The notes beneath the pieces were generated by a model that did not search any database, had not been told where the DNA came from, and saw only the letters and a program-made list of their open reading frames with translations. Of a DNA stretch of 56,579 nt, positions 20,620 to 28,682 are shown in pieces (position 1 is the first letter of the stretch; each line of letters opens with the position of its first letter). Source of the stretch: a virus; IMG/VR virus record IMGVR_UViG_3300015371_000043, positions 1 to 56,579 of that record; one strand, given 5' to 3'. The translations under genes were made by a program, and so were the position numbers.

Positions 20620-22482
20620 ATGCCGTGGAACATCAAAAAGCGAGGCAATCAGTACTGCGTCGTCAAACAGGGAGAGACAAGCCCTGTTCCTGGCGGATGC
20701 CATCCAACGAAGGAGAAGGCTCGCGCACATCAGAAGGCTCTCTACGCGAGCGGAGCCGCTAGCGCAGAGGAGACAGACATGGCAACAGATTCAGCCACCA
20801 ACCCACTGTGGGTTTATGTTGGTCCGGCCCAGATCAACACGACGGGTGGGTCTGCGACATTCACTCAACTGGGAGAACTTATTCCAGTTTCAACCGGAAC
20901 GTTCTCGGTGGCCCCTGTGGATGTTGAAACGGTGGACGAGACGGATGCTCCTACTTGGGAGGGCGTGCTCGCTGTTGAGGGCATCAAGACGAGCGACAAT
21001 CGTTATCTGATGCCGGGCAAGATTGGGCATCGCGATCTACCGCTGACGCTGATGGCCCAGACCGTTACTGCCGATGGGCATGAAGGTGCGTGGGCTGCTG
21101 GAAAGATCACCAGGATTTGGCGCGAGGATCGCCCTGATCTCGGAGAGGGCGCTGTCGCGATCATGGGTTCTGGGGTTTTTGCCACCAACGAGGATGGACA
21201 GCGCGCCCACGATCTCCTTGAAGAGGAAGTCCTGCGCGGCGTGTCGATTGACTTTGCTGCGTCCGAGACTCACCTACTTGATCCCGAGTCGCTCAATGTG
21301 ATCGATGAAGGTGAGATGGACCTGATGGATCTTTTGAGTGGGAACTTCGTACGCGGCTTCGAGGGCGACATCATGGGCGCGACGCTCTGTCCGTTCCAGG
21401 CTTTCGAGGACGCGACGATGCAGATCATCGAGACGCCGGACAAGGTTGTCGTCGCTTCTGCATTCCCGATTCGGAGAGTGCTCACCGCTTCGGCTGCTGG
21501 CATCGCGCCACTCAAGCCGCCGAAGGATTGGTTCTACACCGAAGAGACAAACGGACCGTGTCCGTTGACGGTGACTTCTGACGGGCGTGTCTATGGGCAC
21601 CTCGCCCTGTGGAACCAGTGCCATCGGGCTGTTGGCGCTACTTGCGAGATGGCTCCGCGCTCGAAGTCTGGTTATGCCTACTTCCACACCGGATCGCTAG
21701 CCACCAATGATGGCGAAAAGGTCAATGTGGGCCGCATCACTGTTGGTGCAGGTGGTCACGCCAGCGTGAGTCCCTACCTCGGGACGCAGGGCGCGATTCA
21801 GCATTACGACGAGACTGGCACGGTCGGCGCTTTTGTCCGTGCCAAGGATGGCATCCATGGCATTTGGCTTTCGGGGGCCGTGCGCTCCGATTGCCCGGCC
21901 GAGAAGGTTCGCGACATGGAAGCTAATCCACCCTCCGGGGACTGGCGTGAGGAAAACGGGCGCTTGGAGCTTTGCGCCGCGCTGTCCGTTCCTGTGGCCG
22001 GGTTCCCGGTGCCTCGCTACGAGGCGGCGCTTGTCGCCTCTGGCGTGGACGAACGTGTTGTTGCTCTTGTTGCCTCGGGTTATGCCGAGGCGGGCGCCCC
22101 CTCGCGTACTACGCAGCGGCGTGTTGAAACGCTCAAGGCGGAAGCACGCCGCACGCTTGCGAAGAAGAGCGACGAAGACATGCGCGATCCGAAGAGGCGG
22201 AAGAAGGCGAAGACATACGCGGAATCCGCTGACACGATCTGGATGTCGGTAGACGAATTGCTCGAAACAGAGTTCGCGCCAACTGCTGCGCAGCGGCGAC
22301 GTTGGGCGAAGTCAGGCGTCGCGCTTCCCGATGGCTCGTATCCGATCACGAAGTGCACGGGAGATGGAACTTCGGCAATGAACGCACGGCGTGCAATCGG
22401 TCGCGCACCAGAGTCGAAGCGCAGCCAGGTGCGTGCCCATATCTCGAAGCGCGAAAGCGCACTAGGGTGCTCAAACGAGTGA
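20620..22482 (+). CDS. Capsid maturation protease (probable)
   Basis: The 620-aa protein lies between portal and major capsid, the usual place for a prohead protease. The N-terminal 60 residues are a small DUF2945-like basic module (KKRGNQYCVVKQGE...). The protease-like core has LAVEGIKTSDNRYLMPGKIGHRDLPL with a conserved-type His and later GVSIDFAAS with a candidate Ser. The C-terminus (LPDGSYPITKCTGDGTSAMN...) is a module often fused to actinophage head proteins. Catalytic residues are inferred, not proven. Confidence 0.72.
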   Translation: MPWNIKKRGNQYCVVKQGETSPVPGGCHPTKEKARAHQKALYASGAASAEETDMATDSATNPLWVYVGPAQINTTGGSATFTQLGELIPVSTGTFSVAPVDVETVDETDAPTWEGVLAVEGIKTSDNRYLMPGKIGHRDLPLTLMAQTVTADGHEGAWAAGKITRIWREDRPDLGEGAVAIMGSGVFATNEDGQRAHDLLEEEVLRGVSIDFAASETHLLDPESLNVIDEGEMDLMDLLSGNFVRGFEGDIMGATLCPFQAFEDATMQIIETPDKVVVASAFPIRRVLTASAAGIAPLKPPKDWFYTEETNGPCPLTVTSDGRVYGHLALWNQCHRAVGATCEMAPRSKSGYAYFHTGSLATNDGEKVNVGRITVGAGGHASVSPYLGTQGAIQHYDETGTVGAFVRAKDGIHGIWLSGAVRSDCPAEKVRDMEANPPSGDWREENGRLELCAALSVPVAGFPVPRYEAALVASGVDERVVALVASGYAEAGAPSRTTQRRVETLKAEARRTLAKKSDEDMRDPKRRKKAKTYAESADTIWMSVDELLETEFAPTAAQRRRWAKSGVALPDGSYPITKCTGDGTSAMNARRAIGRAPESKRSQVRAHISKRESALGCSNE

Positions 22483-22625
22483 AGAAAGAGATCTGGCTTC
22501 CTAAGACGGAAACCCGCGTCATCGTGGATGGTAAAGGGAACGTCGAACTATGGGATGCCATGGTCATGGAACTGAAGCCAATCAAGGGTGTTGGTGTAAC
22601 AGGATTCGCGGATAAAAAGAGTTGA
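22479..22625 (+). CDS. Small hypothetical protein (48 aa)
   Basis: The start is GTG 22479, overlapping the protease stop. The product KKEIWLPKTETRVIVDGKGN, then VELWDAMVMELKPIKGVG, looks like a small beta protein. No family is recognised. It is followed by a strongly folded leader before the next gene. Confidence 0.6.
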   Translation: MKKEIWLPKTETRVIVDGKGNVELWDAMVMELKPIKGVGVTGFADKKS

Positions 22626-22690
22626 GCGGGGCATGGTGCGCGGCGAGATGCCGTGACAGCCTCGGGATGGGCGCATGAAACACCCCGCTC
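22624..22690 (+). promoter_or_regulatory. Folded leader around a glycosyltransferase start codon
   Basis: GAGCGGGG (22624-22631) pairs perfectly with CCCCGCTC (22683-22690) across the start of the next gene. Inside it, TGCGC (22637-22641) pairs with GCGCA (22671-22675), which includes the A of ATG 22675, and CGGC-GAGAT-GCCG forms a hairpin. The start codon would be hidden and there is no clear Shine-Dalgarno site. This suggests regulated or coupled translation. Confidence 0.5.
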
Positions 22691-23322
22691 ACGTAATTCA
22701 CTACAGGATCCAGCATCTAGCTGGGCGGGAGGATGCGTTGGCGCGCATCCTCCCGCTGTTGCCAGCCGATGCAGAGGTCATCACCGATCACCCGGACGAT
22801 GGACGCCTTCGCCCAATGCGGGGATATCTCAAGTGTCTTGAGAATCCTCCCGCTGGCGTGAGCCATCTTTGCGTTATCCAGGACGATGCGTTACCGTGTC
22901 GTGAAGCGGCCTCGCGCATCGGGGAGGCTGTCGACGAGCGGCCGACGGACATGGTCTCCCTCTTCGTCGGCGGTCTCCCTGGCCGCACTCGCAAAGAATT
23001 CTGGCAGGCCCAGATCAAGGGTGAGAAATGGGCGCCGATCTATTTCCGCGAGATTCATCACGTCGTCGCCTTGGTGTGGCCTATCGAGGACGTCAAAAGC
23101 TTTCTTGAGTGGTATGCAACGGCCAAGATTCCCGTTCCGGTGCCGCATAGCTCCGATGATGCGGTAGTTGGCTACTGGGCGCGTACGCACAAGCGGCTGT
23201 TTTGGGCAACAGTCCCTTGCCTCGTCGAGCATCCAGATGATTTGCCTTCAGTCGTTCAGGGCAATCGCAAGCTAGGAGACAAAGGTCGCCGCGCTATTCA
23301 CTTTATTGACGATGTGCAATAG
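22675..23322 (+). CDS. Glycosyltransferase-like protein (215 aa)
   Basis: It resembles short GT-A proteins: HVIHYRIQHLAGREDALARI, PMRGYLKCLENPPAGVSH, then a DxD-like VIQDDALPC near residue 70 and a late HSSDDAVVGYW. The layout is close to GT25-like enzymes, where donor-binding E/DDD residues follow a CLxSH motif. It stands apart from the other glycosyltransferases, between protease and capsid genes. A perfect 13-bp inverted repeat lies in its coding sequence (22725-22756). Confidence 0.68.
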   Translation: MKHPAHVIHYRIQHLAGREDALARILPLLPADAEVITDHPDDGRLRPMRGYLKCLENPPAGVSHLCVIQDDALPCREAASRIGEAVDERPTDMVSLFVGGLPGRTRKEFWQAQIKGEKWAPIYFREIHHVVALVWPIEDVKSFLEWYATAKIPVPVPHSSDDAVVGYWARTHKRLFWATVPCLVEHPDDLPSVVQGNRKLGDKGRRAIHFIDDVQ

Positions 23323-23373
23323 GATCCTCCCGATGCCAAGACTCCCGTGATGGGAGTGGCGAAGGAGGGCGAG

Positions 23374-23625
23374 ATGCCCAGCGAGTACGTGAAGGGAACG
23401 AACTTCAGCGAAGTTGATGACACCGATGAGGCTGTCGTCAAAGTTGGCTGGAGCGATGGCTATGTGCAGGTCGCCTCGCTCGTGAGAGATGCAGGAACCC
23501 ACGAAGAGTCAGAGGTTCCTGATGGATACACAGCATGGTTCGTCACTCTTGATCGGCACGGGATCAACCAGCTGATCAAGAAGCTGCGCGTGGCACGCGA
23601 CCGCGCCTACGGACGGGACGAGTAG
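23374..23625 (+). CDS. Small hypothetical protein (83 aa)
   Basis: The start ATG 23374 is chosen for the GAAGGAGGG just upstream; in-frame ATGs at 23347 and 23350 lack one. The product is acidic with a beta-rich core (AVVKVGWSDGYVQVASLV) and a C-terminal helix (GINQLIKKLRVARDRAY). The function is unknown. Confidence 0.7.
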   Translation: MPSEYVKGTNFSEVDDTDEAVVKVGWSDGYVQVASLVRDAGTHEESEVPDGYTAWFVTLDRHGINQLIKKLRVARDRAYGRDE

Positions 23626-23639
23626 TAACCTGCTAACCA

Positions 23640-23694
23640 GCGGGGGGCAGCGACACGCCGCTGCTTGAACGACGGATTCGAACCGCGCCCCCGC
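23640..23694. other. Small tRNA-like folded element without anticodon arm
   Basis: A 7-bp closing stem, GCGGGGG (23640-23646) with CCCCCGC (23688-23694), encloses a hairpin GCAGCG-ACACGC-CGCTGC and a T-arm-like CGG-ATTCGAA-CCG. On the - strand the same bases give a canonical GG-TTCGAAT-CC T arm. It lacks an anticodon arm and a 3' CCA. It may be a tRNA remnant, an attachment-site relic or a structured RNA. Confidence 0.4.
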
Positions 23695-23722
23695 TTCCCG
23701 TTGCTTCGGCGCGGGGCTAGCC

Positions 23723-23750
23723 AAAGGCCCGGACTTTCGTCCGGGCCTTT
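23723..23750. terminator. Bidirectional intrinsic terminator
   Basis: A perfect 12-bp stem, AAAGGCCCGGAC / GTCCGGGCCTTT, closes a TTTC loop. It lies between convergent genes, and the A-run and T-run at its ends let it work on both strands. Confidence 0.88.
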
Positions 23751-23755
23751 GTGCG

Positions 23756-24166
23756 TCACGGGTTCTGTGGGTAGTGCTCATCCAACCAAGCTCGTCCACG
23801 CACCTGGATCGCGAAGGCAATCTCATTCGCTCCGAGGTTTTCGCGAATCGCGGCCCGCTTCTTGAGCCGTCCTACCGGGTCGCGCACACCGTCGACGATG
23901 CGATGGCATTCCTCGCAAAGCGGAATGATGTTTGCGTTGGCGTTTCGAATGGCTCGGAATCGAGCGCCTCTCTCCGAAAAGAACCAAGAAAGTGGAATGA
24001 CATGATGTCTGGTCATGACCTGATCGCTAGGGCAGATGCGGCACTTCCGCTCTGCATACAGCTTTTCCCTCCCTGACATCCGGTTGTCAGAGAGAGAGCG
24101 ACTGACTCCGTAGACATACGGATGTGAGGGGCTGCGCTTGTGGAGTTCGTCGTTGATCAGGCTCAT
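23756..24166 (-). CDS. HNH endonuclease
   Basis: The 136-aa protein has the HNH fold: CRICPSDQVMTRHHVIPLSW (first Cys pair, then the catalytic HH), N-ANIIPLCEECHRIVDG (second Cys pair and final His). A basic helix follows. It is on the strand opposite to the structural genes and is a likely homing-type or packaging-associated nuclease. Its ATG overlaps the stop of the upstream - strand gene. Confidence 0.88.
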   Translation of the reverse strand: MSLINDELHKRSPSHPYVYGVSRSLSDNRMSGREKLYAERKCRICPSDQVMTRHHVIPLSWFFSERGARFRAIRNANANIIPLCEECHRIVDGVRDPVGRLKKRAAIRENLGANEIAFAIQVRGRAWLDEHYPQNP

Positions 24167-24375
24167 CGCAGAACCTTTCGCACGGCCTTCTCGGGGAGCC
24201 AGTAGATGCGATCCGATGGAGACTCAACGGCAGCGTGAATCTGCGCCGCGAGAGGCAGGTCGTGGTCAAGTACCGCCGCCTCGTACAGCGCATGGCCGTA
24301 GCGACGACGAACCTTGAGTGGGACTTCCGAGAGCCGAATGGCAATCGACCGCCCCGTTGCGCGAGGCGGTGTCAT
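24163..24375 (-). CDS. Small hypothetical protein coupled to HNH gene (70 aa)
   Basis: It begins at 24375 on the - strand and overlaps the HNH start by four bases. The product is basic and helical (SIAIRLSEVPLKVRRRYGHALYEA). It has no recognised domain. It may be a partner of the nuclease or part of the same mobile cassette. Confidence 0.6.
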   Translation of the reverse strand: MTPPRATGRSIAIRLSEVPLKVRRRYGHALYEAAVLDHDLPLAAQIHAAVESPSDRIYWLPEKAVRKVLR

Positions 24376-24387
24376 GACCAGCTCGCT

Positions 24388-24414
24388 TTCTTAGAGGGGT
24401 CCCTTACCCGTCAA
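24388..24414 (-). promoter_or_regulatory. Candidate promoter of the - strand cassette
   Basis: Read on the - strand, TTGACG (24409-24414) and TAAGAA (24388-24393) lie 15 bases apart, upstream of the start at 24375. The spacer is short, so this is weak. Confidence 0.35.
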
Positions 24415-24657
24415 ATTGATGCGCGGGCAGACGAATTCGAAGGCATCTGTCTCATGCCTTTTTGATGGCGATGCCTGCCAGCGACTCATCACCATGACCT
24501 TACACAATCGGCCCTTCAAGGTCTAGTAATGACCGGTCATTTGCATTTCGTCCGCTACGCCATCTATCTTCCGCATATCGGATTGGCGCGGGGCGCCCAC
24601 CGGTAGCCGGGTCCAGGGGACTCCAGGCGTGAGTCAACACGTCAAGAAGGAGTCGAA
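24415..24657 (+). promoter_or_regulatory. Regulatory gap before the capsid gene, with palindrome
   Basis: No gene is seen. TTACAC (24500-24505) and TAGTAA (24524-24529), 18 bases apart, form a possible promoter. A perfect 14-bp palindrome, AATGACCGGTCATT (24528-24541), overlaps the -10 and start region, fitting a repressor or activator site. AAGAAGGAG then leads to ATG 24658. Confidence 0.5.
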
Positions 24658-26448
24658 ATGGATCCGCTTTTCCCGGAACTTCCCGAGGATCTCGCTGAAC
24701 TTTCAGACGACGATCTTCAGTCTCTGCTTGAGGAGCATGAAGTTGCCCTGTCCAAGATTGAGTCCGATGACCCGACATACATCGGGGACATGTCGGCCGA
24801 AGAGGTTCTTGCCCAGCTTGAGCTGGGTGTCGAGCAGATCAAGCAGATCACGGAGCTGCAGAAGGCCCGTGTAGACGCTGAGGCCGCTTACCAGCAGGCC
24901 AAGCTCGACAAGATTCACCAGGTGCGCCCGCCGGTCGCAGAGGCCGAGGGTGACGAGGGTGACGACGACGGCGATGCCGGTGACGAGGGTGATGAGGCTG
25001 AGGTCACGGCTGAGGCCGAGACCGATGAGGCCGAGGCCGTTGAAGAGGTCGAAGAGAAGGAAGCTGTGCTGGTCGCGGCCGCTGAAGAGCCGGTCGAGGT
25101 CAAGCCAGAGGTCAAGCCCTCCGCTCCGCCGCGTGCGGCCCCGACGGTTGTCTATCGCCGCCCGCCCGCGCCTGACGCGGATCGTTCGGTGCCCGAGGGT
25201 GATTCCTCGAAGCCGGTGCTCGTTGCTGCTTCGGGTGTTGAGGGAACGCGCGCAGGAGTGCACCTCGACTCCTACACGCTGGCGAAGTCGATCATCGACT
25301 ACGTCTCCCGTCGCTCGCCCCCGACCAAGCACCAGCATGGCGTTGAGGAAAAGCTTCTCATCGCCTCGGCGCAGTATCAGTTCCCCGAGGATCGCCGCCT
25401 GATTGATGGTGATCACTCGAACAACGTCAAGAAGATCCGCGCGGTCGGTAACCCGTATCTCGGGTCCGAGGGTCAGATGGCACTGGTCGCCTCCGGTGGT
25501 CTTTGTGCTCCGCTGACGCCGCTGTATGAGATCCCGAACCTCGCGGTCAACGATCGCCCGGTGCGGGATGCGCTTCCGTCCTTCCAGGCCGAGCGCGGCG
25601 GCATTTCGGTGCCTTCCGTCTCGACGATCGGTGACATCTCGACCGCGATCACGGTGATCGAGGAGTCCGGCGACGCGCAGGGCGGAACCTTCGCCACCAA
25701 GTCGTGCCAGGACCTCACGTGCCCGACGTGGACTGATGTGGCGATCGGGATCATCTCTCACTGCCGCGAGTACGGCAACCTCAATGCTCGCGCGTGGCCG
25801 GAGGGGATCGCCCACGAGAACGCAATCACGATGGCGGCTCATGCGCGGACGGCGGAGGGTCGCCTCCTCGACCGCATCAAGGCGCTGTCGATCAACGTGA
25901 CGGGCGGTGCAGCCACCCTGAGCGCTTGGTCGCACTTCCTCTACGCGGTCACTCGCACGCGTTCCTCGATGCGGTATGTGCTCCGCCTCGATCGGAACTT
26001 CCGCCTGCGGATGCTCGCACCGGAGTGGCTGCCGGACCTGCTTGTGCAGGATCAGGTCTCCGCTCAGTTCGATCGCTTCATGGCGCTCGAAGAGGCAACC
26101 GCCAATCTCCGCGCCGTTGGCGTGGAGCCGACGTGGTACAAGGACACGCCGAGCACGGGCACGACGCAGGCATTTGCTGCTGAGACGGCGTCCGCGATCG
26201 ACGACTTCCCGGACGTCGCCCAGGTGGCGTTGTTCCCGGAGGGCACGTTCCTGCACCTCGATGGTGGCGTCCTAGAGCTGGGCATCGTGCGCGACTCGAC
26301 GCTCAACTCGACGAATGACTACCAGGTCTTCGGCGAGACGTTCGAGAACGTGGCAAGAATCGGGCCGACCCAGGCAGCGCGCTGGGCCTCGATCACGATC
26401 TGCCCGTCGGGCACGTTCCCGGCGGCGGGCACGGGGATCTCCTGCTAA
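24658..26448 (+). CDS. Major capsid protein with fused N-terminal scaffold-like domain
   Basis: Residues 1-170 are helical and very acidic (LEEHEVALSKIESDD; long Glu/Asp/Ala runs), like scaffolding delta domains. From about residue 215 the sequence becomes HK97-like: LPSFQAERGGISVPSVSTIG, a Cys-bearing CQDLTCPTW, a backbone helix and P-domain strands, ending in a beta-rich C-terminus. A single fused scaffold-capsid chain fits the absence of a separate scaffold gene. The maturation protease upstream would remove the N-terminal part. Confidence 0.85.
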   Translation: MDPLFPELPEDLAELSDDDLQSLLEEHEVALSKIESDDPTYIGDMSAEEVLAQLELGVEQIKQITELQKARVDAEAAYQQAKLDKIHQVRPPVAEAEGDEGDDDGDAGDEGDEAEVTAEAETDEAEAVEEVEEKEAVLVAAAEEPVEVKPEVKPSAPPRAAPTVVYRRPPAPDADRSVPEGDSSKPVLVAASGVEGTRAGVHLDSYTLAKSIIDYVSRRSPPTKHQHGVEEKLLIASAQYQFPEDRRLIDGDHSNNVKKIRAVGNPYLGSEGQMALVASGGLCAPLTPLYEIPNLAVNDRPVRDALPSFQAERGGISVPSVSTIGDISTAITVIEESGDAQGGTFATKSCQDLTCPTWTDVAIGIISHCREYGNLNARAWPEGIAHENAITMAAHARTAEGRLLDRIKALSINVTGGAATLSAWSHFLYAVTRTRSSMRYVLRLDRNFRLRMLAPEWLPDLLVQDQVSAQFDRFMALEEATANLRAVGVEPTWYKDTPSTGTTQAFAAETASAIDDFPDVAQVALFPEGTFLHLDGGVLELGIVRDSTLNSTNDYQVFGETFENVARIGPTQAARWASITICPSGTFPAAGTGISC

Positions 26449-26488
26449 TCGCGGCTTGAGGATCGACGTGCGGATGGCAGATGAATAC

Positions 26489-26512
26489 GGGGAGGCGGGC
26501 AACCGCCTCCCC
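26489..26512 (+). terminator. GNRA hairpin after the capsid gene
   Basis: GGGGAGGCGG / CCGCCTCCCC, 10 perfect pairs, closes a GCAA tetraloop between the capsid and the next gene. No T-run follows, so it may be a partial terminator or an mRNA stability element that lets the capsid be made in excess. Confidence 0.6.
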
Positions 26513-26535
26513 GGCCATGCTTATAGGAGGGCTGC

Positions 26536-27372
26536 GTGAGCGCTTTGACGTTTGGCCCGCCCGTCGTCCTCGACGACGGCCATCTGCCGGTCGCGCCGCC
26601 TCACTCACTGCTGAATACGCCGGGAGTCGTCAAGCCGCCCGGCGATCCGCACTGGTTGAGCGGGGCGGCCGTCTATCCGTACCCAGATGCCTTGCCCGCG
26701 GAATGGGATCCATGTACTACGGGCACATTCCGCGAGAAAGACGAGGGTACGGCTATCGAAAGCCCTCACTTCGCGAGCTTTGTTTCATATCTGCCGATCA
26801 CGTGTTCTGCGATGTCGATCGGTGATCCTGAAGAGTTCGCTAATCGGGCCGAGATTGCCCTCAATGCCGTGCAGTCGTACAGCGTTGAGAAGCAGCTGTC
26901 TCAAGGGACTGGTGTTCTCACAAACCCATTCCTTGCGGATGCGGCGCATTCGTTGAGCGCGGCTGGTGCTACTGCAAAAGCGCCCGATGTGGCGCTTGCA
27001 TATCTGGAAGAGGAAATCGGCGAGACCGGCAAGCAGGGAATGATCCATGCAACACCTCCGGTTGTTTCTCGCTGGTTCGATCAGAACCGAGCCGACACGA
27101 GACCGCTCGTCACGGTCAATGGGACGCGTGTTGTGTCAGGTGGCGGTTACCAAGGCGCGACGCCATCAGGTCGCGCGGCGGCGTCAGCTGGAGAGTCCTG
27201 GGTCTATGCCACCGGGCCGGTCGAGGTTCGCCTTGCTCCGGTCGCAGTGCTCGACATCAAGGAGGTTCTTGATCGCTCCAACAACGATGTCACGTTCCGC
27301 GCAGAGCGATATGTGCTCGTGACATGGGACACGCAGCTTCAGGCGGCGGTCCTAGTGGATTGGGACTCGTGA
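26536..27372 (+). CDS. Head structural protein, probable (278 aa)
   Basis: The start is GTG 26536 after TAGGAGGG. It lies just after the capsid gene, and the sequence has a Pro-rich N-terminus and a later beta-rich part (VEVRLAPVAVLDIKEVLDRS). The pattern, including a Cys-containing first third and a helical region near residues 100-160, resembles encapsulin/minor head proteins of actinophages. The exact role is not certain. Confidence 0.6.
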   Translation: MSALTFGPPVVLDDGHLPVAPPHSLLNTPGVVKPPGDPHWLSGAAVYPYPDALPAEWDPCTTGTFREKDEGTAIESPHFASFVSYLPITCSAMSIGDPEEFANRAEIALNAVQSYSVEKQLSQGTGVLTNPFLADAAHSLSAAGATAKAPDVALAYLEEEIGETGKQGMIHATPPVVSRWFDQNRADTRPLVTVNGTRVVSGGGYQGATPSGRAAASAGESWVYATGPVEVRLAPVAVLDIKEVLDRSNNDVTFRAERYVLVTWDTQLQAAVLVDWDS

Positions 27373-27425
27373 TGGATGTCATCACGCGTATCACGTCGGC
27401 GACAGACGCCGAAAGGAGGAAGTAA
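27372..27425 (+). CDS. Possible 17-codon coupling ORF
   Basis: ATG 27372 overlaps the previous stop, and the frame ends with TAA at 27423, four bases before the next ATG. It contains that gene's AAAGGAGG. It may exist only to carry ribosomes to the next start. There is no independent support. Confidence 0.25.
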   Translation: MDVITRITSATDAERRK

Positions 27426-27428
27426 GCC

Positions 27429-28088
27429 ATGGCCGTGAACTGTGGCGTGAGCTTCGGAATCTGCCGCCTGCGGGTGACAACCGTTGACGCGAGCGGCAAC
27501 GTAATTGGTACCGCGAACAACTCCTACGTCACTGACTCAGTGACGTCGGTCGGCCTTACCCCGAACATCGAGACGGGTGACACCTTCTCGCAGCGGAACG
27601 GGTGCGGCTGCTCGGTCGCTCGCTTCAAGGCGAACGACACGTTCAACTGGTTCGAGTTCGCGTTCCAGAACGCGGCACTTGAGCCTGCGCTTATGTCCCT
27701 GATGCTCGGCACCGCCACCATCGAAGATGGTGCTGACATTGTGGGTCAGGCGTTCTCGGGCGCCCTCGCATGCGATGAAGACGAGCCTGCGGTGGCACTT
27801 GAGTTCTGGACGAAGCACATCGTTGGCTCTGGCCAGGACGGGACGTACCCGTGGATCCATTGGGTCTTCCCGAAGACGGTGTGGCAGATCGGCGACAACA
27901 CGTTCGAAGAGGCCATCGCGCTTCCGACGCTGAACGGGTTCTCGCGGACAAACCTCAACTGGGGCGACGGTCCTTACGGCGATGGCCCGCCGGACGGACA
28001 GGACATCTCGGAGGGTGGTTGGTGGAAGACGGACGTGGATCCGCCTGCCGCTGCCTGCGCCTCCGCCAACGTCACCCCGTCGAGCTAA
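27429..28088 (+). CDS. Major tail protein candidate (219 aa)
   Basis: It has a strong AAAGGAGG site. The product is beta-rich with four Cys in the first 65 residues (NCGVSFGIC, GCGCS) and a WIHWVFPKTVWQIGD motif seen in tail-tube-like proteins. It is followed by a second tail-like gene and a strong terminator, as expected for highly expressed structural genes. The identification rests on position and composition. Confidence 0.6.
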   Translation: MAVNCGVSFGICRLRVTTVDASGNVIGTANNSYVTDSVTSVGLTPNIETGDTFSQRNGCGCSVARFKANDTFNWFEFAFQNAALEPALMSLMLGTATIEDGADIVGQAFSGALACDEDEPAVALEFWTKHIVGSGQDGTYPWIHWVFPKTVWQIGDNTFEEAIALPTLNGFSRTNLNWGDGPYGDGPPDGQDISEGGWWKTDVDPPAAACASANVTPSS

Positions 28089-28118
28089 CCGGGACTCACC
28101 GGAAGGAGGTAGCACGCA

Positions 28119-28631
28119 ATGACGGCCAAGACCTACGCGGTGACGAACGGTGCCGCACCGGGCGCTGCCGCTGCTGTCGCTCTTACGACGGGCACAGCGA
28201 TCAAGACGCACATCCAGCTCGCGACCAACACGACGACTCCGGCGATCCGGTTTGTCGAGTGGTGGGCCGAGTTCGATGGCTCCACGGCCGCTACGCCGAT
28301 CAAGGTCGAGCTGATCCGCCACACCGGTGGTGCGCAGACGACCCTGACCGCGTACGCTGCCGCGGACATCGCCAAGGTCAACGACCCGAACGCTCCGGCC
28401 AGCTCGATCCAGCTTGGTACGGCGCTGTCCGGGTTCTCCAACACGACGACCGAGGTCACCCCGACCTCTGCCGTCTCGCTGGAGACTCACTTCGTTCCGC
28501 CGACCTCCGGCATCTACGTCCAGTTCCCGCTTGGTCGTGAGCCTGAGGTGCAGGTGTCCGCGTTCGCCCGCCTTCGCACCACGGCAGGCGCAGCGGTCAA
28601 CTGCTACGGCGGACTCATGTGGGAAGAATAG
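28119..28631 (+). CDS. Tail or decoration protein (170 aa)
   Basis: It starts after GGAAGGAGG. The protein is Ala/Thr-rich and all-beta in appearance (IQLATNTTTPAIRFVEWWAE; VSAFARLRTTAGAAVNCYGG), like capsid decoration or tail-tube-associated proteins. A strong terminator-like hairpin follows 19 bases later, so its transcript is probably abundant. Confidence 0.6.
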   Translation: MTAKTYAVTNGAAPGAAAAVALTTGTAIKTHIQLATNTTTPAIRFVEWWAEFDGSTAATPIKVELIRHTGGAQTTLTAYAAADIAKVNDPNAPASSIQLGTALSGFSNTTTEVTPTSAVSLETHFVPPTSGIYVQFPLGREPEVQVSAFARLRTTAGAAVNCYGGLMWEE

Positions 28632-28650
28632 TTAAGACGGGTTGATGGAA

Positions 28651-28682
28651 GAGAGAGGGCGGGGTTTCCCCCGCCCTCTCTC
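28651..28682 (+). terminator. Strong hairpin after the capsid/tail block
   Basis: A perfect 14-bp stem, GAGAGAGGGCGGGG / CCCCGCCCTCTCTC, closes a TTTC loop. No T-run follows, but the stem is very stable and lies in a 120-base gap between genes. Confidence 0.75.

Noticed and set aside
23640-23750. Phage attachment site with an integrase nearby
   Set aside because: A T-arm-like sequence is present, but no integrase or excisionase is seen in the window. Left as one option for the tRNA-like element.
24703-26256. 517-codon open frame on the - strand across the capsid gene
   Set aside because: It mirrors the high-GC capsid gene, is Arg/Leu-rich without motifs, and has no ribosome site. A shadow frame.
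27537-28490. 317-codon - strand open frame over the tail genes
   Set aside because: Arg/Gly-rich antisense of two well-supported + strand genes. No motif or start signal.
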